This document shows positions 34,357 through 42,391 of a stretch of DNA of 64,000 nt, one piece after another (positions within the stretch are counted from its first letter, which is position 1; each line of letters opens with the position of its first letter). The DNA lies in the NCBI RefSeq assembly GCF_019670005.1, contig NZ_AP019784.1, positions 124,001 to 188,000 on the forward strand, given 5' to 3'. The notes beneath the pieces are model-generated. The model did not search any database. It saw nothing but the letters and a program-made list of their open reading frames with translations, and was not told the DNA's origin. The DNA comes from Methylomagnum ishizawai (GTDB lineage Bacteria > Pseudomonadota > Gammaproteobacteria > Methylococcales > Methylococcaceae). The translations under genes were made by a program, and so were the position numbers.

Positions 34357-35462
34357 GCAAGGCAACGCTATTCCGCCTCCTCCTGGCCTTGGGACTCGGC
34401 ACCGGACTGGGCCTCGGCCTCGGGCATGGCGATCCGCCCGCCCCGGCCATCCCCGCCCCCGCGCCCAAACCCGCCCTCAACGTCGAGGCCGTGCGCCCCG
34501 AATTGCGCGAACTGCCATTGACCCTCGCCGCCAACGGCTCGGTGGCGGCCTGGCAGGAAGCCATCATCGGCGCGGAGGTGGGCGGGCTCCGGCTGGTCGA
34601 AGTCCACGCCCAGGTCGGCGACAGCGTGCGCAAAGGCCAGGTGCTGGCGGTGCTGGACCGGGAACGGGTCGCCGCCGACGTGGCCCAGGCCCGCGCCGCG
34701 CTGGCCGAGGCCGAGGCCACCCTGGAGGAAGCCCGCCTCAACGCCGGACGGGTGCGGCGGGTGGTGGACTCCGGGGCGCTCAGCGACCAGCAGGTGGGCC
34801 AATACCTCACCGGGGAAAAAACCGCCGAGGCGCGGGTGCGTTCGGCCCAGGCCCAGCTCGACCAGCAATCGCTGCGCCTGCGCCATGCCCAGGTGGTGGC
34901 GAGCGACGACGGGGTGGTCTCCAGCCGTAGCGCCACCCTGGGCGCGGTGGCGGCGGAAGGGCAGGAATTGTTCCGCCTGATCCGCCAGAACCGGCTGGAA
35001 TGGCGGGCCGAAGTGACCGCCGCCGAATTGCGGCGGCTCCAACCCGGCGTCGCGGCGCGGGTGGCGGTGCCCGGCACCGCCGAGACGGTCGGCAAGCTCC
35101 GCGCCGTGGGACCGACCCTCGACGACCAAAGCCGCAACGCCCTGGTCTACGTGGACCTGCCGGACGCCGCCGCCGCCGGGTTCAAGCCGGGGATGTTCGC
35201 CCACGGCGAATTCCAACTCGGCACCCAAACCGCCCTGGCCGTGCCGCAAACCGCCCTGGCCCTGCGCGAAGGCTTCAGCTACGTGTTCCGGCTACAAGAT
35301 GAAAACGGCGGCATCGCCCGCGTGGCCGAGGTCAAGGTGGCACTGGGGCGGCGCGACGGCGCTTGGGTGGAAATCTCCGGCGCCATCGGCCCCGGCGACC
35401 GGCTGGTGGCGGCGGGGGCGTCGTTCCTGGCCGATGGCGACACCGTGAGGGTCGTGCGCTAG
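34353..35462 (+). CDS. Periplasmic adaptor subunit of an RND-type efflux pump
   Basis: 369 residues from a GTG start overlapping the previous stop. A signal-anchor (LFRLLLALGLGTGLGLGLGHG) is followed by the lipoyl half motif (AEVGGLRLVEVHAQVGDSVRKGQVLAVLD), a helical hairpin (AQARAALAEAEATLEEARLNAGRV) and the beta-barrel and membrane-proximal domains ending in GPGDRLVAAGASFLADGDTVRVV. The family links an inner-membrane pump to the outer-membrane duct. The expected RND or MFS/ABC pump does not follow: the next gene, 325 bp on, is a small secreted protein. The adaptor must borrow a pump encoded elsewhere, or the pump has been lost. Confidence 0.9.
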   Translation: MSKATLFRLLLALGLGTGLGLGLGHGDPPAPAIPAPAPKPALNVEAVRPELRELPLTLAANGSVAAWQEAIIGAEVGGLRLVEVHAQVGDSVRKGQVLAVLDRERVAADVAQARAALAEAEATLEEARLNAGRVRRVVDSGALSDQQVGQYLTGEKTAEARVRSAQAQLDQQSLRLRHAQVVASDDGVVSSRSATLGAVAAEGQELFRLIRQNRLEWRAEVTAAELRRLQPGVAARVAVPGTAETVGKLRAVGPTLDDQSRNALVYVDLPDAAAAGFKPGMFAHGEFQLGTQTALAVPQTALALREGFSYVFRLQDENGGIARVAEVKVALGRRDGAWVEISGAIGPGDRLVAAGASFLADGDTVRVVR

Positions 35463-35787
35463 GCGCGTTTCCGGTATACGGCCGGTTAATCTGCCAAGAC
35501 CGCACCCCCGTTCCAAAAATGCCCTGGCACCGGGCCGGTCCGGCCTCCGCAATCCAGGCGATAACGCCGGACGAGACCCGCATCACAGAATTCCCGCCCC
35601 GCCCACCTAAGCTGCGGATTAAACGATCTCCATCCGCGGACGGGGGCCAACCCACCACGGGCGGCGCATCCTCCCAGGTCCAAGGAAGCCCCACGGAGGC
35701 GGGACCGTTGGCCGGACCCTCCGCGCCGACCGGGATTCCGCGCCCGCTTGGGAAACGCCCCGTCCGCGCCCTTGCCGAGCGCTTCCC
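35463..35787. other. Intergenic region after the efflux operon, no clear feature
   Basis: 325 bp without a convincing gene in any frame, and with no remnant of an RND pump that I could recognise. No clear terminator or promoter stands out. Confidence 0.5.
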
Positions 35788-36519
35788 GTGGCCATCCATT
35801 CACCGTCGGTTCCAAGGTTCATCGGGCTATCGATCCTCCTGGCCCTGGATATCAGCATCGCCGCCGATCCCGCACCCGCGCCAAAACCGCCTCCCTCCGC
35901 TTCCCGGCCCGCGCACCTGTTCGAATGGCTGGGCGCACGGCATGGCGTCCACTTCAGCGTGGCCCCCGGACTCGACCGGGATTTTCCGCCCGGAACGCCG
36001 ACACCGGGAAATCCGGCGGAACTCTGGTCGATCCTGGCGGATTACAACTATGTCGCCGTCGCGGATGCCGCCGGCAAGACCCGGCACATCATCGTGAGCA
36101 GCCGCAAACGCGATGCCGATGAAACCGCTCCGCGCCCCCTTTTACCGGGCGACCGGGACGGTTTGCTTTATTACGAACCCGGCGATGCCCCGCTGCCGGA
36201 GCGATACCGGGATTTCCCGCCAGGCTCCGTCGTCGAAATCAGCCTACGGGCCGCGGCATTGGCCGATATGGCGGCGGGCGCAACCCTCGCCCTGGTTTTG
36301 CCGACAGGACATTTCGAAGTGGTTTACGAAACCCGCGCCGACCGGTCCGATGGCGGTTTCACTTGGTATGGCCGCCTCGGCGGCGACGGCGGGAACCATT
36401 GGGTCATCCTGGACCTCGGCGGGGAACGCATCCAAGGCCGCATCGAAACCCCGGTCGGGGTTTACACCATAGATTCCGTGCTGGGCCGCCAATGGTTGAT
36501 CGGGGATGGCTCCCTATAA
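35788..36519 (+). CDS. Exported protein with STN-like and reprolysin-propeptide-like regions
   Basis: 243 residues from a GTG start, with a signal peptide (FIGLSILLALDISIAADP). Residues ~42-105 (LFEWLGARHGVHFSVAPGLDRDF ... LWSILADYNYVAV) have the pattern of the STN/secretin short domain. The C-terminal ~80 (GHFEVVYETRADRSDGGFTWYGRLGG ... IQGRIETPVGVYTI) resemble the domain found at the start of secreted metalloproteases of the reprolysin type, but no protease domain follows. Function unknown; possibly a stand-alone periplasmic binding or inhibitor protein. Confidence 0.65.
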   Translation: MAIHSPSVPRFIGLSILLALDISIAADPAPAPKPPPSASRPAHLFEWLGARHGVHFSVAPGLDRDFPPGTPTPGNPAELWSILADYNYVAVADAAGKTRHIIVSSRKRDADETAPRPLLPGDRDGLLYYEPGDAPLPERYRDFPPGSVVEISLRAAALADMAAGATLALVLPTGHFEVVYETRADRSDGGFTWYGRLGGDGGNHWVILDLGGERIQGRIETPVGVYTIDSVLGRQWLIGDGSL

Positions 36520-36826
36520 TCCGGCCGTCCCCGGTCTTGGATATCGTTCCGCGGTTGGTGGAAACCCAGTTCCAGGACGGACAAGGATGGACCGGCTCAA
36601 TCAGGGAGGATGGGCCTGGGCCGGGTGGAGGCTTGGTTTGGGGGTGACAACGCTTTGGTTCCACCGGTCGGAGCGATGGAGGAACACAGGATTTGTCGCT
36701 CGCGGCGGCGGGACATTCTACGGAGGTATCGATCCGGCCCGCCGGGGATGGAAAAGGGCCGCGCGGTCGCGTTCCGGAAAGGCCGACCTTATCCTGGGAC
36801 AAGGCCGGCACGTCGCCAAAACCCCC
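36520..36826. other. Convergent intergenic region, no clear feature
   Basis: 307 bp between the secreted protein (end 36519) and the DUF4383 gene (end 36827). I see no gene, no repeat and no strong hairpin with a T run. Confidence 0.45.
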
Positions 36827-37267
36827 TTAATGGTGGATGGCGGCGGGAGTATCGTGATGGATGTGGGTCGGCAGGATATAACCGAAATAACCGGCCACGA
36901 TGGCGGTCGCGGCATGTAAAACCGCATCGATCCCATAAATCGGGGCCAAACCGAACAACATCCCGGTGGCCGGGATGAATCCCAATACCGCCAACGCGGC
37001 GAATAAAACCGCATTGGCCTTGGCGAAGGCTATCGAGGCCATATCGCTTTTCGCCGCCCAAATACCCCACAGCCCTAGGCCGAGGTGTACCAGGTTATGG
37101 GTCACATTGACCGGGAAAATCCCCAATAACCGACCATATCCCGCCACCACCTCCAATCCGGTGGTATCGGCGATAGGTTGGACCAAAATGGGGAAAAATC
37201 CCAAAACACCGATCACGGCATAGATCGAACCGAAAATACGGGCGAATTTCTGGAACGGGGTCATCAT
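36827..37267 (-). CDS. DUF4383 small membrane protein
   Basis: 146 residues with four membrane helices (FGSIYAVIGVLGFFPIL, VTHNLVHLGLGLWGIWAA, AVLFAALAVLGFIPA, AVLHAATAIVAGYFGYI). The motif NVTHNLVHLGLGLWG is typical of DUF4383. A His-rich end (HIHHDTPAAIHH) might bind metal. The function of the family is not known. GGGAGG precedes the ATG, and a perfect 20-bp palindrome lies 42 bp upstream, so it may be under specific regulation. Confidence 0.82.
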   Translation of the reverse strand: MMTPFQKFARIFGSIYAVIGVLGFFPILVQPIADTTGLEVVAGYGRLLGIFPVNVTHNLVHLGLGLWGIWAAKSDMASIAFAKANAVLFAALAVLGFIPATGMLFGLAPIYGIDAVLHAATAIVAGYFGYILPTHIHHDTPAAIHH

Positions 37268-37308
37268 ATACCTCCCTGCATTAGCGTCGGACTTAGCATA
37301 AACACGGC

Positions 37309-37328
37309 AGGATGGTCCGGACCATCCT
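37309..37328. promoter_or_regulatory. Perfect 20-bp palindrome upstream of the DUF4383 gene
   Basis: AGGATGGTCC joined to its exact complement without spacer. It sits 42-61 bp before the start at 37267, near the expected -35 of the minus-strand promoter, and is followed by a small hairpin CCTAT-CCCA-ATAGG (37326-37339). This is the size and form of a dimeric repressor site. The remaining part of the 306-bp gap (37340-37573) shows nothing else. Confidence 0.6.
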
Positions 37329-37573
37329 ATCCCAATAGGAGCGGTTCTTTACCCGGCCAAAACCCCATGGCCCGGACGGGAAAACCTTCCTTAACGGGTT
37401 GGAACCGGTCCGCGCGCCCCCGTTCAGATATTTTACTGTCGATCCGTAACCATCCCTATGCGCCGGGTCCCGGAAAACCCGGTATCCCGCATTCAAAGCG
37501 GCCGGGTCTTTTCCCGCCCCGCACCGAGGGCTTGGAACGGGCGGCGGTGGCTGCGGGACCGGACCCCGCAAGC

Positions 37574-38419
37574 TCATTTCCGGTCCACGGGCCGGTCGAG
37601 CTGGGCGAGTTTGTCGCCGGGCATGGCCTCCACCAAGGCTTCCCAGTCTGCGGGCATCGTCCCCCGCCGATAGTCGCGGTGGTGGTATTTGCTAAAGGAT
37701 TCGGCGAGGAATTCCCGGCCATTATGGGCCGCGTAGGGCGAAAGATGCCGGTCGGTCCACGCCCCATCGACGCCGTGCGAACGCATGAAAGCGTCCAGCC
37801 GGTCCAAGGCCGCTTCGCTGGTCAGCAAATGGCCGATCTCGTGGCGGATGGTGTTCTGCATCACCCGCTGGATGACCTCGACCCGCGTGGCCGGGGTGTA
37901 ATGCCGGTAGTCGTTGGAACCGATGTTATAGGCGGTCCCGGCCTTCGCCTCCGCGACCAGATCGTCGACGGACGCCTTGCCGATCAAGCTCTTGGCGTAC
38001 TGGGACACGCCGAACGCCAGCAAACGGTGGTTGATCCAGGCCCGGCCCTGGGAGTTGGAGACATCGGAAACCAGGATCGCGGGTCCGAGCGCCCGCAACA
38101 CCGCGCCGACCGCGGACGGCAAGGCCTGGACCTCGTCCGCCAGCAGGCCGACCACGATCCGCAAGCCCTGGGCCGCGATGGAATTCCCCGATAGCCTGAC
38201 CGGCCTGCCCGTGGCCAGGCCGGCGGGCGGCGGGATGAGCCTGAATCCCGTTCCCGCCAGCCTCCGGTTCAAAACCTGGGCGTCGGCCCGCCTCAAGGCC
38301 ACGGGCACGAAGGCGGCGATGGAGCGCGGCGAGGTGCCGGGCGGAACGGTTAAGGTTTCCCCATCGCCCAGGCCCGGAGCGGGGGATGGAAAACCGGCTT
38401 GCGAATCACCGGGATGCAT
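37574..38419 (-). CDS. HExxH protein, putative zinc metallopeptidase
   Basis: 281 residues. The motif NTIRHEIGHLLTSE holds HExxH (HEIGH) and, ~37 residues later, NGREFLAESFSKYHH offers a Glu as third zinc ligand, the arrangement of gluzincin-like or anthrax-lethal-factor-like enzymes. The N-terminal ~120 residues include Leu/Val-rich strands and no signal peptide. Such domains occur in toxins and in house-keeping peptidases; no immunity gene or secretion signal is evident. The ATG at 38419 is the first possible start I can support; upstream is the G-rich tract. Confidence 0.6.
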   Translation of the reverse strand: MHPGDSQAGFPSPAPGLGDGETLTVPPGTSPRSIAAFVPVALRRADAQVLNRRLAGTGFRLIPPPAGLATGRPVRLSGNSIAAQGLRIVVGLLADEVQALPSAVGAVLRALGPAILVSDVSNSQGRAWINHRLLAFGVSQYAKSLIGKASVDDLVAEAKAGTAYNIGSNDYRHYTPATRVEVIQRVMQNTIRHEIGHLLTSEAALDRLDAFMRSHGVDGAWTDRHLSPYAAHNGREFLAESFSKYHHRDYRRGTMPADWEALVEAMPGDKLAQLDRPVDRK

Positions 38420-38634
38420 GGTTATCCATTCGGATGGATGCGAGCTATACCGCGCCTATCCTCCATGAACCGGATACCCGGCAGGATCGATATAAGAGGG
38501 GAATGAAATGGGCTGCACCGTCCTGGGATATCCCCTATCGGACCGGGACGGATCGCGCTTGCCGCACCGCCGGGCCTTGCCGAGAGTATAGCCAAACGGG
38601 GATTTTCCACGGTCCAGGTGGCGGCGGGCGGGAA

Positions 38635-38672
38635 ACCAGGGGATAGGGTAGGGTGGGGTGGGGTGGGGTTTT
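38635..38672 (+). repeat. G-run repeat with quadruplex potential
   Basis: Six G runs of three or four, separated by single T or TA (GGGATAGGGTAGGGTGGGG then two more TGGGG units), lie in the 306-bp gap between the metallopeptidase start (38419) and the end of olsA (38726). The plus strand could fold as a G-quadruplex. It is a short slippage-prone array; nothing else was found in this gap. Confidence 0.7.
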
Positions 38673-38725
38673 CCACCCGCGGCCAGCGGCCAAACGGATG
38701 GATCAGTTCGTTTCGGGCAAAGGGT

Positions 38726-39493
38726 TCAACCCGCGCCCAGGCGGGCGGCGGGAACCGCGGCCAGCGTCTCGGCGACCCAGCGCCGAGACAGCGCCGCCAT
38801 GCCGCCCGCGTCCAAGCCCGCCGGGAGCAGCGGCCCGTAGGACAAGCTCAGATCGATTCGCTCCAGGCGCAGGATGCCCAGTAAATGCGGCACGAATTCG
38901 TCCTCGCCGATGAAGGGTGCCGCGGTTTTGGCCGGGCCGGAATACCCCAAGGCCACCGCCTGTACCCCGACCCCGGCCAGACCGGCGGGCTGGAACAAAC
39001 GGCCATGGAAGCGCAGCACCCGCTCGCCGGGGGTGGTGGTGCCTTCCGGGAACAGCATCAAGCGCTTGCCCTGGCGCAGCCGCCACAGCATCAATTCCGC
39101 CGTGGCGGCGGTTTGGGCGGCGTCGCCACGCTGGACGAACAACGTGCCGATCCGCTTGGCGAGATAGCCCATCACCGGCCAATCCGCCACTTCGGCCTTG
39201 GCGACGAATTGGCCCCGGCACTGGCCGCCCAGGGCGATGATATCCAGCCAGGAGATATGGTTGGCGACCAGCAAGCGGGCCGCCGGATCGGGAGCGCCGG
39301 TGATTTCCAGCCGCACATTCAGGATGCGGCACACCGTGCGGTTCCAATGGACGACGATATCCTCGCACAGGCCGGAGGCCCGCCGTCCCAACAGCCACCG
39401 CAAGCCCGGCATGACCGCCCCCGCCAGGACCACGCCCAGCAGGAACATGGCGGCGATGCCCGCGCCCTTAAGCCAGGGCAGGCAGCGCCGCAT
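38726..39493 (-). CDS. olsA: Lyso-ornithine-lipid/1-acylglycerol-3-phosphate O-acyltransferase
   Basis: 255 residues. A membrane helix (GAGIAAMFLLGVVLAGAV) is followed by the PlsC signature: acyltransferase motif NHISWLDI at ~78 (NHx4D), FVQRGD, and the FPEGTTT block with the GxxxL-type RFHGRLF. PlsC-like proteins acylate lysophospholipids; beside olsB the likely job is the second acylation to ornithine lipid. It overlaps olsB by 26 bases. Confidence 0.87.
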   Translation of the reverse strand: MRRCLPWLKGAGIAAMFLLGVVLAGAVMPGLRWLLGRRASGLCEDIVVHWNRTVCRILNVRLEITGAPDPAARLLVANHISWLDIIALGGQCRGQFVAKAEVADWPVMGYLAKRIGTLFVQRGDAAQTAATAELMLWRLRQGKRLMLFPEGTTTPGERVLRFHGRLFQPAGLAGVGVQAVALGYSGPAKTAAPFIGEDEFVPHLLGILRLERIDLSLSYGPLLPAGLDAGGMAALSRRWVAETLAAVPAARLGAG

Positions 39494-40256
39494 GGGCGTC
39501 TCCGGGCCGGGGACCGATGAAGCGCCGTTCGTAGCGGGCCTGCAAGCGCGAGAGGTCGAGCAGGATGAACACGTCCATCACGTTGAAATCCTCGTCCCAG
39601 TAAGGCTCGCCGCAAACCCAACACCCCAGGCGCAGATAGGCTTGCAGCAAGGGCGGGATGCCGCTCTCGTCGCGGTCGCAGCGCCGGTCGGCGGGCACCG
39701 GGATCCGCGGCGTGGCCCAGAGCCGGGCCGGGCCGAATTGCTCCGGTTCGATCCGGCGGTAAACGGCGTCCACCGCGAAACCGCTGGGACCGGGCGGGAT
39801 GCTGGCGCAACCCATCAGGTAATCGAAGCCACCCTCGGCGACATAATCCGCCAAGCCGTTCCACAGGGTGCCCAACACCACGCCGCCGCGCTGGGCCGGA
39901 TCGACGCAGGTGCGGCCTATTTCCAAGAACCGGCCCGGCAAGGCGCGGATGGCCCCGAGGTCGAATTCCCCTTCCGAATAGAAACGCCCCAAACGCCGGG
40001 CCTGGGTATCGGTCAATAACCGGGTACAGGCGGCGATGGCCCCGGTCTGGGTATCGCGCACCAATAAATGGTCGCAATAAGCATCGATTTCGTCGCAGTC
40101 CAAGCCCTCGATAGGGGTATGCAGCCGGGCACCCATTTCCCCGGCGAAAACCTGGTAGCGCAAAGCCTGGGTGGCGCGGATGGTGGCCTCGTCGCGGGCG
40201 ATTTCGGCGACGAAACGGCGGGGGCGGGATTCTCGATTCGGGCGGTTGGCCGACAT
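39468..40256 (-). CDS. olsB: L-ornithine N-alpha-acyltransferase
   Basis: 262 residues of the GNAT/hemolysin-like OlsB family: RYQVFAGEMGA near the start, then DCDEIDAYCDHLLVRD, FLEIGRTCVDPAQRGGVVLGTLWNGLADYV and the late DFNVMDVFILLDL. OlsB attaches a 3-hydroxyacyl chain from ACP to the amino group of ornithine, the first step of ornithine lipid. GGAGG lies at the right distance from the ATG at 40256, so I prefer it to the longer frame starting at 40295. Ornithine lipids often rise under phosphate stress; no Pho box was identified. Confidence 0.85.
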   Translation of the reverse strand: MSANRPNRESRPRRFVAEIARDEATIRATQALRYQVFAGEMGARLHTPIEGLDCDEIDAYCDHLLVRDTQTGAIAACTRLLTDTQARRLGRFYSEGEFDLGAIRALPGRFLEIGRTCVDPAQRGGVVLGTLWNGLADYVAEGGFDYLMGCASIPPGPSGFAVDAVYRRIEPEQFGPARLWATPRIPVPADRRCDRDESGIPPLLQAYLRLGCWVCGEPYWDEDFNVMDVFILLDLSRLQARYERRFIGPRPGDAHAALPALA

Positions 40257-40561
40257 GGGGATTTCCTCCGGGTGGAATCGGGAAACGATACGCATGGCTT
40301 ATGATGGCAATATTGAGGCGGCGTGACGGATTGATGAAGGAAACCCGCAATCCGGAGGGTGTTTGATATGGATAGGCGGCGGGGCAAAAATATCCTATCC
40401 CTCCGCGTCGATATACCAGCGCATCGGCGGGATATTATTCCCGCCTTCCGAGGCTGGATACCGAAAAGCCATAGGGCGGGCTAGCGATAGCCTGACCCGC
40501 CGTCCACCATGAATGGCGGGACTCGACCCACCCCAGCAAGAGCGAAAAAGCACCAGGACGG

Positions 40562-41788
40562 TTAATCCTGGTCGTGGCCGTGCAGCTTGGTCAGGACCGC
40601 CATGCTGCCCGCCACGATCAGGCCGAAAACCACCACGATGGCATTGGCCGACAACTCCACCTTGATCATCAAGGCATAGAGTCCGAGCATCAGCAGGATG
40701 CTGAGGTTCTCGTTGAAGTTCTGCAAGGCGATGGAATGGCCCGCGCCCATCAGCGTATGGCCGCGGTGCTGCAACAAGGCGTTCATGGGCACCACGAAAT
40801 AACCGCCCATGGCCCCGATCAAGGCCAGCATCGGCAGGGCGACCCGCCAATCGCTCACCCAGGCCATCGCCGACACCACCAAACCCATGGCGATCCCCAC
40901 CGGCAACACCCGCACCGAATGCTCCAAGGGCACCGCCTTCCCGGCCCAGGCCGCGCCGAAACCGATCCCCACCGCCACCACGGCGGTCAATTGGGTGGCC
41001 TGCTCCAAACCCAGGTGCAAAGCCGCCGCCGCCCACATCAGGACGATCAGGCGCAAAGTGGCCCCCGCGCCCCAGAACAAGGCCGTCACCGCCAGCGACA
41101 CCTGCCCCAGCGGGTCTTTCCACAACTGCACGAAGCAATGCAGGAAATCCTTGAGGATGAAGCCCAGGCTGCGGCTGGGCAGTTTATGGTCGATGGGCAA
41201 TCGCGGGATATAGAGGTTGAACAAGGCCGCCAGCGCGTAGAAGCCGAGCATGGCGGCGATGGCGAATTCGGCCACGGTGTCGATGCCGAAATTGAACGGC
41301 AGCCCGGCCAGGAGCCGCGCCGCTTCCGCCCCCACCCGGTCGCCGATCAACAGGCCGCCGATGATGGCCCCCAGGATGATCGCCGCCACCGTCAGCCCTT
41401 CCAGCCAGCCATTGGCCCAGACCAGTTTTTCCGGCGGGAAATATTCGGTGAGGATGCCGTACTTGGCGGGCGAATACATGGCCCCGCCCACGCCGACCAC
41501 GGCATAGGCCAGCAAGGGCGGCACGCCCATCAGCATCCCCAGGCAACCGGCGATCTTCACCGCGTTGCTGACGAACATCACCCGGCCCTTGGGCAGGGCG
41601 TCGGCGAACGGTCCGACGAAGGGCGCGAGGACGATGAAGGCGACCACGAAGCTTTGTTGCAGGACCGGGGTTTGCCAGGAGGGGGCTTGTTGCTCCCGCA
41701 ACAGGGCGATGGCCCCGAACAGCAGGGCGTTGTCGGCCAAGGAGGAAAAGAACTGCGCCGCCAGGATGGTGAAGAATCCCAAACTCAC
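40562..41788 (-). CDS. LplT-like MFS carrier (lysophospholipid transporter)
   Basis: 408 residues and about 12 membrane helices. The N-terminal FFTILAAQFFSSLADNALLFGAIALL and the loop YSPAKYGILTEYFPPEKLVWANGWLEG are characteristic of LplT. LplT flips lysophospholipids across the inner membrane; in this operon it could carry an activated lipid or glycan intermediate, which is inference. It starts with a GTG overlapping the stop of the KdsC-like gene (GTGA), so it is the last member of that operon. Confidence 0.88.
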   Translation of the reverse strand: MSLGFFTILAAQFFSSLADNALLFGAIALLREQQAPSWQTPVLQQSFVVAFIVLAPFVGPFADALPKGRVMFVSNAVKIAGCLGMLMGVPPLLAYAVVGVGGAMYSPAKYGILTEYFPPEKLVWANGWLEGLTVAAIILGAIIGGLLIGDRVGAEAARLLAGLPFNFGIDTVAEFAIAAMLGFYALAALFNLYIPRLPIDHKLPSRSLGFILKDFLHCFVQLWKDPLGQVSLAVTALFWGAGATLRLIVLMWAAAALHLGLEQATQLTAVVAVGIGFGAAWAGKAVPLEHSVRVLPVGIAMGLVVSAMAWVSDWRVALPMLALIGAMGGYFVVPMNALLQHRGHTLMGAGHSIALQNFNENLSILLMLGLYALMIKVELSANAIVVVFGLIVAGSMAVLTKLHGHDQD

Positions 41789-42312
41789 AAGGCCCCCGCG
41801 TCGGCGCGGGCCTTCAGCACCATTTCGGCGAATTCGCGGAACACCCCATGGCCGCCCGGACGGCCCAGCACGATATGCGCCGCCGCCTTGACCTCGGACA
41901 AGGCATCGCCGGGACAGGCGGTCAGCCCGACCACGGCGAAGGCGGGCAGGTCGTTGACATCGTCGCCGACATAGGCGACTTCCTGGGAGTGCAGGTTGAG
42001 GCGCTCCAGGATGGCTTTCACCGTCGCGGCCTTGTCCTTGGAACCCAGGTGTAGCTCGGTGATTTGCAGCTTCTCGGCGCGGCGGGCCACCGAGGGCGAC
42101 AGTTCCCCGCTGACGATGCCGGTTTCGATCCCGGCCAGCAGCCGGAGCCGTTCCACCGCCATCCCGTCGCGGATATTGAAGCGTTTCAGCTCCTCGCCAT
42201 GCTTGGAGTAATAGACGCCGCCGTCGGTCAGGACACCGTCGCAATCGGTCAGGACCAGTTTCAAGCGGCGGGCGCGGCGGGCGAATTCCTCGGGAGTCCA
42301 ATCTTGGGTCAT
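41785..42312 (-). CDS. KdsC-like HAD phosphatase (ulosonate 8/9-phosphate)
   Basis: 175 residues, typical KdsC length. Motif I LVLTDCDGVLTDG has the two Asp residues; GMAVERLRLL, IVSGELSPSVARRAEKL and VAYVGDDVNDLPAF are the next HAD motifs. KdsC removes phosphate from Kdo-8-P; related enzymes act on nonulosonate 9-phosphates. Next to a NeuB-like synthase the substrate is likely its phosphorylated product. Overlaps the LplT-like gene by 4 bases and lies 79 bp behind the NeuB gene. Confidence 0.87.
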   Translation of the reverse strand: MTQDWTPEEFARRARRLKLVLTDCDGVLTDGGVYYSKHGEELKRFNIRDGMAVERLRLLAGIETGIVSGELSPSVARRAEKLQITELHLGSKDKAATVKAILERLNLHSQEVAYVGDDVNDLPAFAVVGLTACPGDALSEVKAAAHIVLGRPGGHGVFREFAEMVLKARADAGAL

Positions 42313-42391
42313 TGTTATATCCTCGTCGTCTATGGGCGGATAGTGGTTGCGGGTTCCCTAGCTCCGCTTGGGAACCCGCTATCGGTAGATT

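Noticed and set aside
38635-38672. G-run array as a CRISPR or satellite repeat
   Set aside because: The unit is only five bases and there are no spacers; it is a simple-sequence tract.
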